This document shows, piece by piece, positions 27,045 through 36,124 of a stretch of 64,000 nucleotides of DNA. The position numbers and the translations under genes were made by a program. Within the stretch, counting starts at the first letter, position 1. Every line of letters begins with the position of its first letter. The stretch is from the NCBI RefSeq assembly GCF_031127835.1, contig NZ_JARXHX010000008.1, forward strand, positions 186,001-250,000, given 5' to 3'. The stretch is from Pelagicoccus sp. SDUM812002. GTDB taxonomy: Bacteria; Verrucomicrobiota; Verrucomicrobiia; Opitutales; Opitutaceae. The notes beneath the pieces were generated by a model, which was not told the DNA's origin, searched no databases, and saw only the letters and a program-made list of their open reading frames with translations.

Positions 27045-28541
27045 CTACCTTTCTTCGACAGCAACGGAGTAGGTTTTGCCTTTGACTGCGATATTGTAGC
27101 GTCGGGCTGAATCGCTGAGCTCGATCGTTTCCGAAGGGCCGGTCTGAGCTATAGCTGCGGCGGCAGTCGCTTGAGGAGCGGGTGAAGGTGTTGGAGCTGG
27201 CGCGTCCTTGCTTTTGTAATACGCGTCGAGTTCCTGAGGGAACATCGCTTGGATAACGCAGTGTTCATCGTCGGTGGGCATTCCTTTTGCCGCGAGGGCT
27301 TTGCGAAGGGCGTCCATGCCAGGATCCTTAAGGTCGGCTGGGCGTTTCGTGATAGGATCCTTGCCGGACTTTTGGGCGGCGATCTTTTGCACCTCGGGAT
27401 TGACGGGGGCGGGAGTGCGACCGTAGTAGCCGAGTGCGATGTCTGTAGCCTGGGGGGAGAAGTTCTTCCAGCGGCCGAACTTGACGTTGAGCATGGCTTG
27501 CACGCCGACGATTTGGGAAGTGGGCGTAACTAACGGTATCCAGCCGAGGGCTTCGCGAACGACGGGGATTTCCTTAAAGACGTCCTCGAACTTGTCTTCC
27601 ATCTTCTGCTCCTTGAGCTGATTGCGGAAGTTGGATAGCATGCCGCCTGGGACTTGATACTTGAGGGCGTCGGAGTCGACGCGCTCGTTGGAGAAACTGG
27701 TGAAGTCCTTAAGTTCTTCGTAAACCTTTGTGAAGTGTTCGCGGAGGAACTGCAGGGCGTCGAGGTCGTACTTCGGACAACGGGGGTGGTTCTCAAGGAG
27801 GGAGAGCATGCGGGCTGTATCCGGTTGGCCAGTACCGTTGGCGAACGGGATGATAGAAGTGTCGATGGAGTCGACTCCCGCTTCTACGGCGGCGTAGTAA
27901 GTGGTGGCTCCCAGTCCGGCGGTGTCGTGGGTATGGATGACGACGGGGATCTTCACGCGGTCCTTGAGGCCTTTGATGATGTCATAGGCTTGCTGCGGAG
28001 GAACGAGTCCGGCCATGTCCTTCAAGCAGAGAGAAGCGCAGCCTAATTCTTCCAGCTCCTGGCCGAGCTTGACGAAGGCATCGGTAGTGTGGACGGGGGA
28101 AGTGGTGTAGCAGATGACGCCTTGAGCTTCCTTACCGGCCTGCTTAGCAGCCTTGATGGCGGTGCGCATGTTGCGCGGGTCGTTGAGAGCGTCGAAGATG
28201 CGAAAGATGTCCATGCCGTGCTTGGCGGACGTCTTGATGAACGTTTCGACGATATCGTCTGGGAAGTGGGCGTACTGGACGATGTTCTGCCCGCGCAGCA
28301 GCATCATGTGCTTGGACTTGGTGCGGGAGCGAATGGCGTCGAGGCGGTCGAAGGGGAATTCCTTAAGGAAGCGCAGGCCGGCGTCGATGGTGGCGCCGCC
28401 CCAAGTTTCCAAGCAGCCGAAGCCCATGCCGTCCAAGACCTCGAGGGCAGGGAGCATTTGGGCGGTGGTCATGCGAGTGGCCGCGAGGGATTGGTGTCCG
28501 TCGCGAAGCACGGTGTTGTTGAAGATGACTGGTTTGCTCAT
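27045..28541 (-). CDS. oxaloacetate decarboxylase alpha / pyruvate carboxylase B-type carboxyltransferase, lacking the biotin site
   Basis: Carboxyltransferase TIM barrel of 498 residues. Key motifs: NTVLRDGHQSLAATRM at the N-terminus, the metal/lysine motif LCLKDMAGL, and VIHTHDTAGLGA with the metal-binding histidines. The conserved C-terminal PYC/OADA domain follows, then a Pro/Ala-rich linker (PAPTPSPAPQAT). The protein stops after RRYNIAVKGKTYSVAVEER, the first strands of a biotinyl domain, with no AMKM biotin-acceptor lysine. A strong terminator follows within 22 bases, so no frameshift hides the rest. It must work with a separate biotin carrier protein, or the tail is vestigial. It could belong to a decarboxylating sodium pump or an acyl-CoA/pyruvate carboxylase; neighbours do not decide. 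Confidence 0.85.
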   Translation of the reverse strand: MSKPVIFNNTVLRDGHQSLAATRMTTAQMLPALEVLDGMGFGCLETWGGATIDAGLRFLKEFPFDRLDAIRSRTKSKHMMLLRGQNIVQYAHFPDDIVETFIKTSAKHGMDIFRIFDALNDPRNMRTAIKAAKQAGKEAQGVICYTTSPVHTTDAFVKLGQELEELGCASLCLKDMAGLVPPQQAYDIIKGLKDRVKIPVVIHTHDTAGLGATTYYAAVEAGVDSIDTSIIPFANGTGQPDTARMLSLLENHPRCPKYDLDALQFLREHFTKVYEELKDFTSFSNERVDSDALKYQVPGGMLSNFRNQLKEQKMEDKFEDVFKEIPVVREALGWIPLVTPTSQIVGVQAMLNVKFGRWKNFSPQATDIALGYYGRTPAPVNPEVQKIAAQKSGKDPITKRPADLKDPGMDALRKALAAKGMPTDDEHCVIQAMFPQELDAYYKSKDAPAPTPSPAPQATAAAAIAQTGPSETIELSDSARRYNIAVKGKTYSVAVEER

Positions 28542-28671
28542 GGCTATGCTAGGGATTGGTTAGAAACGCTAGTGATTAGAAATTGTTAATTAGCAGAGAA
28601 GCTTATGCTTTAGGTCGCTAAATGCAAATGCTTATTCTGGGAACAGATAAAATTAGAAAAACTAATCGATA

Positions 28672-29865
28672 CTATGAACGGAAGAGAATGGATTCCCGTT
28701 GGAAAAAGGAGGCGACGAGACGGATGGAGAGCCAAGCGTACGCCAGCGAACTGGCGAGGGTGACGGTGAAGAAAGGGAGGTCGAAGGCGTCGCTCAGGAG
28801 TTGCTTCATGGAGAGAGCAATGTTGAGGACGGGGATGAAGCCGACGTAGAGGGGGCTCTCGGCGTCGAAGACGAAGGAGAGGGCCGCGGGAAAGAGGAAG
28901 ATGACGATGAAGGGGAAGATGTAGGCCTGAGCTTCCTTGGGGTTGCGGGCGAAGGTGGAGACCAGCAGGAGGGCGGCCGAGCTTAGGAGAGCAAGCGGAA
29001 CGACGATGGCCACGAGGGCTGCCAGGTTCACGTAGGAGAGGGAAAAGGATTCCCCGAAAAGGCTGCTGACGATTTGCTGGCCGAAGCTGATGGCAGCTAC
29101 GATCCCGAGGATGGAGCAGATCGCGGAGAGGAGGCTGACGACGAAGATGGTGTAGAGCTTGCCGCGCACGATGTCGTTTCGGGAAGCGGGGGAGACGAGC
29201 AGCGTTTCCATAGTGCCGCGTTCCTTTTCGCCGGCGCAGAGATCGAAGGCGGTGTTCAAGCCTCCGAAGGCGGCGCCCATGATCACGATGTAGGGGAGGA
29301 AGATGGAAAGCACGAACCCTGACACGGCAGTATCTTCGGCGATGCTGGTAGAATTGATCTGAGTAGGCTGGATGAAGCTTTCGTCGAGGTCGGCGGAAGC
29401 TAGACGCGATTTGATTTGTTGCTTGTTGAATTCATTGAGGACTCCTCTTAAGCGGCCGTGGGCGTTGCCGGAGTTCTCGTTGGCTTGGTCGTAGAGGATC
29501 TCTATGGGAGCGGTGCCTTGGGATTGGAAGGAGGAGCGGGCTGTAGGAGGAATAACCACCACGGCGCGGGACTGGAAGGACTTGATCGCGTCGATCGACT
29601 CGTCTCGGCTTTGGTAGCGGGAGACTTCGATGGATTCGTTGGTTTCGATGAAATCTGTGAGTTCTGGAAATTCCGCTTCTTGGTAAATTCCGACTTCGAG
29701 AGTGGCTGTCTGTTGCTCGACGGCCTTCTTGCTGCCGAAGAATATGACCGCGCCCATGAGGCAAGGGGTGAGCAGCAGAGGAGAAACAATGACGCCGAGT
29801 ATGACACGTTTGTCGCGTAGGGTTTCTCGGAGTTCCTTGAGAAAGATGACTTGGGTGAGGGACAT
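28672..29865 (-). CDS. ABC-2 type transporter permease (NatB-like)
   Basis: Membrane protein of 397 residues. One N-terminal segment (GVIVSPLLLTPCLMGAVIFF) is followed by a ~150-residue extracytoplasmic domain, then five or six membrane segments. The motif DLCAGEKERGTMETLLVSPASR is typical of NatB-like exporters, in which ExERGTxE-type loops meet the ATPase. The gene starts 59 bases after the stop of its ATPase partner. NatAB exports sodium in Bacillus, but family members have varied substrates, so the cargo is unknown. Confidence 0.87.
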   Translation of the reverse strand: MSLTQVIFLKELRETLRDKRVILGVIVSPLLLTPCLMGAVIFFGSKKAVEQQTATLEVGIYQEAEFPELTDFIETNESIEVSRYQSRDESIDAIKSFQSRAVVVIPPTARSSFQSQGTAPIEILYDQANENSGNAHGRLRGVLNEFNKQQIKSRLASADLDESFIQPTQINSTSIAEDTAVSGFVLSIFLPYIVIMGAAFGGLNTAFDLCAGEKERGTMETLLVSPASRNDIVRGKLYTIFVVSLLSAICSILGIVAAISFGQQIVSSLFGESFSLSYVNLAALVAIVVPLALLSSAALLLVSTFARNPKEAQAYIFPFIVIFLFPAALSFVFDAESPLYVGFIPVLNIALSMKQLLSDAFDLPFFTVTLASSLAYAWLSIRLVASFFQRESILFRS

Positions 29866-29924
29866 TCGAATGGGTGAGAAGTGAAGAATGAGTCTTGAAG
29901 GTCTCGAAAAGGTGCTCTCTTAGG

Positions 29925-30683
29925 CTACTCTTTGGCAGCGACCTTGGCGTCGAGTTCGTGGGCGATTTTTAGGAAGGCGTTTTCGAGGACCTCTTCGCCG
30001 GTTTGTACTTTTATATCGGATACTGTGCCCTCGGTGGCGATCTTGCCGTGATGCACGATGGCGACTTGGTCGCAGAGGCGTTCCACTTCGCTCATGATAT
30101 GGGTGGAGAAGACGACCGTCAGTCCGTCGTCGCGGCACTGCTCGATGAAGCCCATGATGGTTTGGGAGGTCATGACGTCGAGTCCGGTGGTAGGCTCGTC
30201 GAATATCATTACGGGCGGGCGATGGATGATGGAGCGTGCGATGGAGACGCGTTGCTTTTGCCCGGTGGAAAGTTTGTCGCAGCGGCCTTTTTGGAATTCG
30301 CCGATCTCCAGCTGTTCGATAAGCTCGTCGACCCGGCTGCGCAGGGCGGCTCCCTCGATGCCGTTGAGGCGGCCGAAGTATTCGAGCATCTCGCGGGCAG
30401 TGAGGCGGCCGTAAAGGGCGGTGCCGTTGGACAGGAAGCCAATGGAACGGCGCACGTCTTCTGGCTGCTTGACGACGTCAAATCCTGCCACGGTCGCGGA
30501 ACCTTGGGTAGGTTCCAGCAAAGTGCCTAGCATACGCAAGGTCGTGGTCTTGCCGGCTCCGTTGGCTCCGAGGAGGCCGAAGATCTGGCCTGGCTGGCAG
30601 TTGAAAGAGACGCGGTCGACAGCTCGAACGAGCCCGCGTTTCCGGTCACGGAAGGTTTTAGTAAGCTTATTGGCTTCGATCAC
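29925..30683 (-). CDS. ABC transporter ATP-binding protein (NatA-like)
   Basis: ATPase of 252 residues with Walker A GANGAGKTT, Q-loop region GFLSNGTALYGRLTAREML, signature LSTGQKQRV, Walker B VMIFDEPTTGLD and the H-loop VFSTHIM. The GFLSNGTALYGRLTARE form is characteristic of NatA-type ATPases that pair with NatB permeases. It is the first gene of the two-gene operon with the permease downstream. Confidence 0.9.
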   Translation of the reverse strand: MIEANKLTKTFRDRKRGLVRAVDRVSFNCQPGQIFGLLGANGAGKTTTLRMLGTLLEPTQGSATVAGFDVVKQPEDVRRSIGFLSNGTALYGRLTAREMLEYFGRLNGIEGAALRSRVDELIEQLEIGEFQKGRCDKLSTGQKQRVSIARSIIHRPPVMIFDEPTTGLDVMTSQTIMGFIEQCRDDGLTVVFSTHIMSEVERLCDQVAIVHHGKIATEGTVSDIKVQTGEEVLENAFLKIAHELDAKVAAKE

Positions 30684-31124
30684 GGCGGAGGGAGCGGTAA
30701 GAAATCGGGAGAGACGGGAGTGAAAGCGATGTCGAGCGACTTGGAAACCGTTTTCGCTCAGAACTTAGCAGGTAAATGTTACCGATCGATGACGGAAGTG
30801 GATTTTCCGGCGTTTGTTGCTGGGAGTTGATTCTGCAACTCGCCCCGTCTGATTTGGCTCGCCGGGAGGAAATCGCTAGAGTCCGTCCGCCGGACGATGA
30901 GCGCTTTTCTCCATCATTTGCGCGAGAACGCTTAAAGGAAAGGGTTGGAGAGGCCGTTACGGAATCGTGAACCTGTTTGGTTCTTAGATTTTTTTAACGA
31001 TAGATATTGTTCCTAACAAGAGATGGATTCTCCGAAGCGAGGCTGGTGATGCGGCCTCGCTTCTTTGTGGGATCCTGCAACGCAGTTTGCGGATGAGCCG
31101 CAATCCTAACGAGTCAGGACGCCG
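30684..31124. other. intergenic region with one plus-strand hairpin
   Basis: No convincing gene. A 64-codon plus-strand frame (30776-30970) has only a weak AGG before its ATG and no recognisable composition. Near the right end is a hairpin at 31034-31063. Confidence 0.45.
31034..31067 (+). terminator. terminator-like hairpin
   Basis: Perfect 10-bp stem GAAGCGAGGC / GCCTCGCTTC with a 10-base loop and a short tail TTTG. It faces the + strand, where no confident gene lies upstream, so it may end an unannotated small RNA or a small gene. The T run is weak. Confidence 0.4.
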
Positions 31125-32087
31125 CTACTGGCTGAGGAATACCCAGCTGTTGTATCCAGCGAAGGCTATCACCAATAGCGTGCCTTCGATGCGGGTGACG
31201 CGACCTTCACCACCTTTTCGGTAGCAGACGAAAAAGAGGGCGACGGTAAGGATGGCGACGCTGGGCAGGTCGCGGGTGAGCACTTCGGATACGGTTTGAA
31301 ACGGACGGATTACGGCGGCTATTCCCACCACGGCGAGCGTGTTGAACATGTTTGAGCCGATGATATTGCCGATCACGATATCGTGTTCTCCTTTGCGTGC
31401 TGCGGCGATGGAGGAGGCTAGCTCCGGCAAGGAGGTGCCGACTGCCACGATAGTGAGACCGATGACGAGGTCGCTCACGCCCAGCTGAGTAGCGATTTCG
31501 ACGGAGCCCCAAACCATGGAGCGGGAGCTAGCGAGGAGGAGGACGAGTCCGAGGATCAGCCAGAAGAAGGACATTCCAAGAGAGCTTTTCTTGCTGTTCA
31601 GATCTTCGGTAAACTCTTGGGCTAGGATGTCGCTGTTGCCTTTCATGCCCTCTCGGGTGGTCCAAGCCATGATGCCGGCGAAGACGACCAGCATGATGAT
31701 TCCGTCATTTCTTGAGATATCGAGATCCCAGATAAGGTAGCCGACGACGATAGTGGCGAACGATAAGATAGGTAGCTCTTTCTTGAGGATACTAGAGCGT
31801 ACGGTGATTGGTGCGATAAGGGTGGTGACGCCGAGGATAAGGGCAATGTTGGCGATGTTGGAGCCGAATGCGTTGCCGAGGGCGAGGCCTGGGTTGTCTT
31901 GGGCGGCGGCGAATGCGGATACGACGAGCTCAGGAGCAGAAGTGCCAAAGCCGACGATGATGATGCCAATTAAAAGTGGCGGCATTCCAAAGTGCCCTGC
32001 CACACCGGATGCTCCGTCTATGAAGCGGTCGGCGCTCCAGATAAGGACGATCAGGCCGATAACGAGTGCGATGATTGGAAGTAGCAT
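31125..32087 (-). CDS. calcium/sodium antiporter family (CaCA, YrbG-like)
   Basis: Integral membrane exchanger of 320 residues with about ten hydrophobic segments. It shows the two inverted alpha-repeats of the family: GFGTSAPELVVSAFAAAQDNPGLALGNAFGSNIANIALILG (residues ~47-87) and AVGTSLPELASSIAAARKGEHDIVIGNIIGSNMFNTLAVVG (~residues 215-255). The ion-binding glutamates in APE and LPE are present. Half-repeats are joined by a loop near residue 150. Direction and ion preference cannot be settled from sequence. It stands alone. Confidence 0.9.
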   Translation of the reverse strand: MLLPIIALVIGLIVLIWSADRFIDGASGVAGHFGMPPLLIGIIIVGFGTSAPELVVSAFAAAQDNPGLALGNAFGSNIANIALILGVTTLIAPITVRSSILKKELPILSFATIVVGYLIWDLDISRNDGIIMLVVFAGIMAWTTREGMKGNSDILAQEFTEDLNSKKSSLGMSFFWLILGLVLLLASSRSMVWGSVEIATQLGVSDLVIGLTIVAVGTSLPELASSIAAARKGEHDIVIGNIIGSNMFNTLAVVGIAAVIRPFQTVSEVLTRDLPSVAILTVALFFVCYRKGGEGRVTRIEGTLLVIAFAGYNSWVFLSQ

Positions 32088-32466
32088 TGTAAGGAGTGAG
32101 TGTGTAAAGCGGGGCTGAGGTTCAAGGATTCTTTAAATCGGTTTACGGGTTAGGCGGATTCGAGGATGATTCGAGCAGTTTCACTGTTCGACGCGTTTGC
32201 AGGCCATAAGTCGAGTGGGTAGGCTGCAGTCTTTCAAAACGGCTCTCAATCGCGATCGTCTGGTACGTAAAAATCGAAGCGTCGATAGCCTGCCTAGGGA
32301 CGAATCGCGATGAAAATAGTATCCTTATTCTGGACCATCAACAGGCTGACGCTCGCCGTTATCGTATCGCTGGCGAACCGTCGGTTTGCTCGAGAACCAT
32401 CTCTTTGCTGAGATAGATGAGCTCATCTCGGACAGCCCCAAAACCATTCGCTCAAGGTGGGCGAGT
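32088..32466. other. intergenic region, nothing recognised
   Basis: Between the antiporter promoter and the apbE 3' end. No gene-like frame, terminator with a T run, or repeat was identified. Confidence 0.45.
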
Positions 32467-33414
32467 TTAAGATCTAGCGACGCGGGCTTCGGGAAAGCTC
32501 TGTTCAATCTCTTTTGCCTCTTCGCGAGAGCAGGTGGCGAGCGTGGTCGAAAGAGCGTCGGCGAGCGTGGCTGTTTTTGCGATCACGTGAACGGAGGCGT
32601 GATGGTTGACGGATAGTCCGGTCCGCGGGTCAATCAGGTGGTGGTGTTTACCGGTCGAGTCAAAGGAGGTTCCGTATCCGCCAGAGGATGACAAGGCGTT
32701 GTTGTTGAGCTCTGCCACTTCGTGCAAACCGAAGCCGTTTGCCAGTCCGAGTTGCCAGTCCCGTCCGCTTGGATGATTGTCGAGGGCTCGCTTTTCGCCA
32801 AGGTCAATGAGCGTGTGGCCGAAGCCTTCGCCACGGAGCAACTCTGCTATCTTGTCGGTGATGTATCCTTGAGCAACTCCGTTTAGGGTGACGGTTGCTT
32901 GGGGATGCGAGAGTTCGATGTCTCGGCGGTTGATTTTGATGTGGCGGTAATCGACAGCGTGTAGGGCTTCTTTTAGATTTAAGGGAAGTCCTGACTCATT
33001 CGCCTCGAAGTGCTCTCGGTAAGCGGTGATGACAGGCTGGATGGTCACGTCGAAAATCCCGCGGGTACTTTGCCCGAAGGATTGGGCGTAGCGAAGAAGT
33101 TCGACAAGCTCTGTAGGCGCCGAAGAGAGTCGCTTGGATCGGTTCAGAAGGGAGAGACTCGATCTCTCGTCGTAGAGGCTGAATATGTTCTCTAGTCGTT
33201 GGATTTCGGATACGCAGCTCTTGAGTACCCTCTCGGCCTTGTTCTCGCTCTCGCAGTTCAGCTGGATCGTTGCCTGTGCACCGAGCACGATGCCCTCCCA
33301 TTTTCGTAGCGTTGCGGAGGGTAGCGCGGAGAAAAGTCGAGTCTGACTGGCGAGCGCGAAGGCAGCAGAGTTCGTGGCAGCGATTTTAATGAAACGGCGT
33401 CGAGAGGAAATCAT
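32467..33414 (-). CDS. apbE: FAD:protein FMN transferase (ApbE family), exported
   Basis: Flavin transferase of 315 residues that attaches FMN to a threonine or serine of periplasmic or membrane proteins. A twin-arginine-like signal (SSRRRFIKIAATNSAAFALA) begins the protein. ApbE landmarks are NIFSLYDERSSLSLLN, FDVTIQPVI, LNGVAQGYITDKIAELL and ATLADALSTTLA. The segment normally reading LIDLGGN reads LIDLGEKRALD, an altered loop near the flavin site. It follows the PepSY membrane gene by 12 bases; a likely substrate, the FMN-binding protein with an SGATLS site, is two genes upstream in the same operon. Confidence 0.88.
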   Translation of the reverse strand: MISSRRRFIKIAATNSAAFALASQTRLFSALPSATLRKWEGIVLGAQATIQLNCESENKAERVLKSCVSEIQRLENIFSLYDERSSLSLLNRSKRLSSAPTELVELLRYAQSFGQSTRGIFDVTIQPVITAYREHFEANESGLPLNLKEALHAVDYRHIKINRRDIELSHPQATVTLNGVAQGYITDKIAELLRGEGFGHTLIDLGEKRALDNHPSGRDWQLGLANGFGLHEVAELNNNALSSSGGYGTSFDSTGKHHHLIDPRTGLSVNHHASVHVIAKTATLADALSTTLATCSREEAKEIEQSFPEARVARS

Positions 33415-33426
33415 GGCTAGTTTGTA

Positions 33427-34206
33427 TCAGGAGCGTTCGCGCGCTTTCTTCAGGTACCTCATGGTGTAGTACACCCCGGTGAGCGTGAGCAGGATGAGGG
33501 CAATGGCGCTGAGATCTGCGATCCACTTTCCGACGCCACCGAAAAAGCGACCTGTATGAATGTCGAGGATGACACGGCCCCACGTGATGCCTTCTCCGCG
33601 AAACGATCTAAGGAGCTTTTTCTCCAATATTTCGGGTGCGGGGCTCGCTTCGATAGTTGCGAGTTCGAGCTTAGTCGCGGTCGGGGTCCAAACGAGTATG
33701 GATTCGTCGGAACGATATTGGCCGAGCTCTGTATTGATAAATAGGGTACGATGGTCAGTCGTTCCAATTTTGGAGATTTCGCTTCCGGGGATGTTTGAAT
33801 CGGATAGCGTTTCGATGATATCGCCCTCTGGGGTAATGAGTAAGATGCTGTTGGGAAATGCGATGGCGTAGATATCTTCGAGTACAGCAATCTCTCGGGG
33901 GTTGGGAAAGTGTCCGAGGCTGCGCTGGTCGAGAAAAAGTTGGTCGTCCAGCGAAGAGAGGCTACCGGTTGGCAGCAGGTAGTGGACCAGCTTCCCGGCG
34001 GGCTTGAGTCCATACCAGTCATATACCCAATCCGCTTCGATGGGGCGACTTTGGAAGTCGAGGTCATCGTTGTGATTGAGAAGGATACCGGTGAGGCAGA
34101 TGAGAATAAAAATTGCTGAAAGGGCGACTCCGACGCGTCGGTGCAAGCGAAGGAGGGCGCGTCCGGGGCCGCGGCGTTTTCTGGGCACTCGCTTCGGCTT
34201 GCTCAT
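33427..34206 (-). CDS. PepSY-associated transmembrane protein
   Basis: Protein of 259 residues. A basic cytosolic start (SKPKRVPRKRRGPGRALLRLHRRVG) leads to a first membrane helix (VALSAIFILICLTGILLNHND), a ~180-residue periplasmic domain, and a final helix (ALILLTLTGVYYTMRYLKKA). The LHRRVG-TM and ILDIHTGRFFGGVGKWIADL motifs are typical of PepSY-TM proteins, which often carry electrons or haem near ferric or flavin redox systems. ATG at 34206 overlaps the upstream stop by ATGA and is preferred to the ATG four codons earlier. Conserved histidines in LHR and DIHTG may bind haem (inference). Confidence 0.82.
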   Translation of the reverse strand: MSKPKRVPRKRRGPGRALLRLHRRVGVALSAIFILICLTGILLNHNDDLDFQSRPIEADWVYDWYGLKPAGKLVHYLLPTGSLSSLDDQLFLDQRSLGHFPNPREIAVLEDIYAIAFPNSILLITPEGDIIETLSDSNIPGSEISKIGTTDHRTLFINTELGQYRSDESILVWTPTATKLELATIEASPAPEILEKKLLRSFRGEGITWGRVILDIHTGRFFGGVGKWIADLSAIALILLTLTGVYYTMRYLKKARERS

Positions 34207-34736
34207 TGGGCGCGGCACTGGTCGAGGAAGAGAGCGAGCCTTCCCAGACGTTCAAGGGCGTTGACCGAAAGGGTGGCTCCGGATATTCCGTCGATGTTCT
34301 TGTTGAGGCGTAGTTTCTTGGTGAGCTCTGCCTCCTTGAATTGGTCGGTGAAGAAGCTGTGCTTCACTTCCCAGCCATGGCTTTCTCGGTAAATGAGAAC
34401 TTTCAGCCGGACAATCTTGTCGCTCTCAACTACGATGCCGACGGTGATAGGCTTTACCTTGCCTATCTCCTCCAGTATCCAAGCGGATCGTTCGCCTTCA
34501 GACCAGTAGCGTACACGAAGCGCTGGGTAGTCGTGACCGAGTATCTTCTGGATTTCCGGCTTGAGTTCCTTGGTAATCCAGAGGACAGCGGGCTTAGGTG
34601 GGGCACCGTCAAAGGACTCTGCCACGAAAACGTCGGGTGCGAGGTATACATCCTCGTTCGGAGTGTCGCCAAAAGACGAATACGCGAAAGCAAGCGCGGC
34701 GAGGGCAGCGAGGCATTTCTGGGTAAGCGTAGTCAT
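34203..34736 (-). CDS. exported FMN-binding domain protein
   Basis: Periplasmic protein of 177 residues with a signal peptide (LTQKCLAALAALAFAYSSFG). The C-terminal FMN-binding domain carries DGISGATLSVNAL; its Thr155 fits the site where ApbE attaches FMN covalently. An upstream Met in the same frame (34772) would place the start in the loop of a strong hairpin, so ATG 34736 was chosen. It is the first of three coupled genes (FMN-binding protein, PepSY protein, ApbE) that together look like a machine moving electrons across the inner membrane to a periplasmic flavin. Confidence 0.84.
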   Translation of the reverse strand: MTTLTQKCLAALAALAFAYSSFGDTPNEDVYLAPDVFVAESFDGAPPKPAVLWITKELKPEIQKILGHDYPALRVRYWSEGERSAWILEEIGKVKPITVGIVVESDKIVRLKVLIYRESHGWEVKHSFFTDQFKEAELTKKLRLNKNIDGISGATLSVNALERLGRLALFLDQCRAQ

Positions 34737-34754
34737 CGAAGATGAGAGAACGGA

Positions 34755-34786
34755 GAAGCCGAAGGGGCGCAATCCCCTTCGGCTTC
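34755..34786 (-). promoter_or_regulatory. strong hairpin between the porin and FMN-binding genes
   Basis: A 13-bp perfect inverted repeat (GAAGCCGAAGGGG / CCCCTTCGGCTTC) with a 6-base loop, in the 72-base gap between the porin stop and the next start. Neither strand has a T run behind it. It may protect the porin mRNA 3' end or lower read-through into the operon. Confidence 0.5.
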
Positions 34787-34808
34787 GAGTATTAGTGTTT
34801 CCGAAATA

Positions 34809-36074
34809 TTAGAAGTGGTAGCCGACTCCGAGATTGATGATTTCCTCGTCCTTGGAGGAGTCGGCGTAATCGGTGAATTGTACATCCCACTTGAGGACTA
34901 CGTTTTCGATCGGCCAGTAGTTCATGCCGATATCGAAGAAGGCGTCTTCTGTGTTGGAGGCGCTTCCGGCGTAGTTGTCGTAAACGCTGTAGCGGGCGAA
35001 GAAGCCAACGTCTCCAGCATCGGTTTCGAAGCGGTAGGACGGCTCGATGTAGTAGCCGAATTGTTCGTCAGCTCCTGAAACTCCTGGGGCTGCTCCACCT
35101 AGGTCCCAACGAGCGTAGAGGGCGCGGAGACCGAACCCGCCGCGTTGGTAATCCGCATGGGCGGAAAGGAGCGTGGCGTCGATGGTTTCCGAGAAAGTGC
35201 TTTGGGCGATGTCAGCTTGGTACTGAGCGGAGACTCCAACTTGGAGGCCAGGTGTTCCGGTGTAGGTAGCGCGAGTGGTGATGGCTCCGTTGGAAGCTTC
35301 CGCGTTGCCCACCTTTTGGCGGCCGCTACGGATGTTGAAAGCCTTGCTGCCGGATGTCGGAGAAAAGAGGCCGGTGTGGGCAGCCGCGTCGAAAGCCCAA
35401 CCTGCGTCGTTGGTGTGACGATAAGCGACGCCGCCTTCCTACCAAGTGGTTGGGATAATGTTCTTTTCCACGTTATTGCGCTCGACTCCGTAGAAGGTCG
35501 CGGGCTCGTGGGTCTCGTTGAGAATGCCGACTGGGATCAGGAAGAGGCCGGCCTTAGCTGTGTCGCTCTCGTTGATATCGAATTCGACATAGGCTTGCTC
35601 GAGCTCGATTTCCCCGGTTTGACCATCGCCGGCGATGGAGTGCTCAAGCTCGACTTCTGAGACGAGGCGAACCTTGTCATTGAAGGAATGTTCGAGGAAA
35701 AGGACCCAGCGGTGAAAGTCCGCTTTGTCGGCCTTGCCGAAATTGTAGTGGAGCTCGCCGTAGCCGCCGAGATGCGTGCGTCCGGAGTCGCCCTCACCAG
35801 CTGCGCCAGAGGCAACGTAGCCCTCTACGAAAGTCGCGGTGGTCTCGACTTGGTTCGCGGTGACCTCGATGGCTTGTTTGGTTTCGACGAGGTTGCCCTC
35901 GGTGGCGTCGACGCGGTCGAGCAAGGAGTCTATCTGCTCCTGCTGTTTCTGGATGATGGCCCACATCTCCTCGCGACTAGGGAGGTTGTCCTGGGCGTTG
36001 AGCGTGCTTCCGAAAGCGGTGATACTGGCGATACCTGCGACTGCGAGGCGTGTCCAATTTTGGTTACCGTTCAT
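34809..36074 (-). pseudogene. porin (OprP-like beta-barrel) gene interrupted by one in-frame TAG
   Basis: The frame starts at ATG 36074 with a signal peptide (residues ~10-27) and a short coiled coil (REEMWAIIQKQQEQIDSLLDRV), then barrel strands. After 211 residues it meets TAG at 35439-35441, directly after IIPTTW. The same frame stays open for 209 more codons to a terminal phenylalanine (GVGYHF), as expected for an outer-membrane barrel. No other stop or frameshift is seen. The codon before is TGG, so a single G-to-A change of TGG or a C-to-T change of CAG would explain the stop. Intact total length would be 421. It may be a very recent pseudogene, a sequencing error, or a read-through case. 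The barrel is upstream of the flavin operon on the same strand. Confidence 0.75.
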
Positions 36075-36124
36075 GGCGTTTTTAGGTGAAATCGGGTGTT
36101 GAGCGGTCTTATTCAGAATCGTTC

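Noticed and set aside
30776-30970. 64-codon plus-strand frame in an intergenic region
   Set aside because: Weak ribosome site and no conserved-looking composition; a following hairpin alone was not enough to call a gene.
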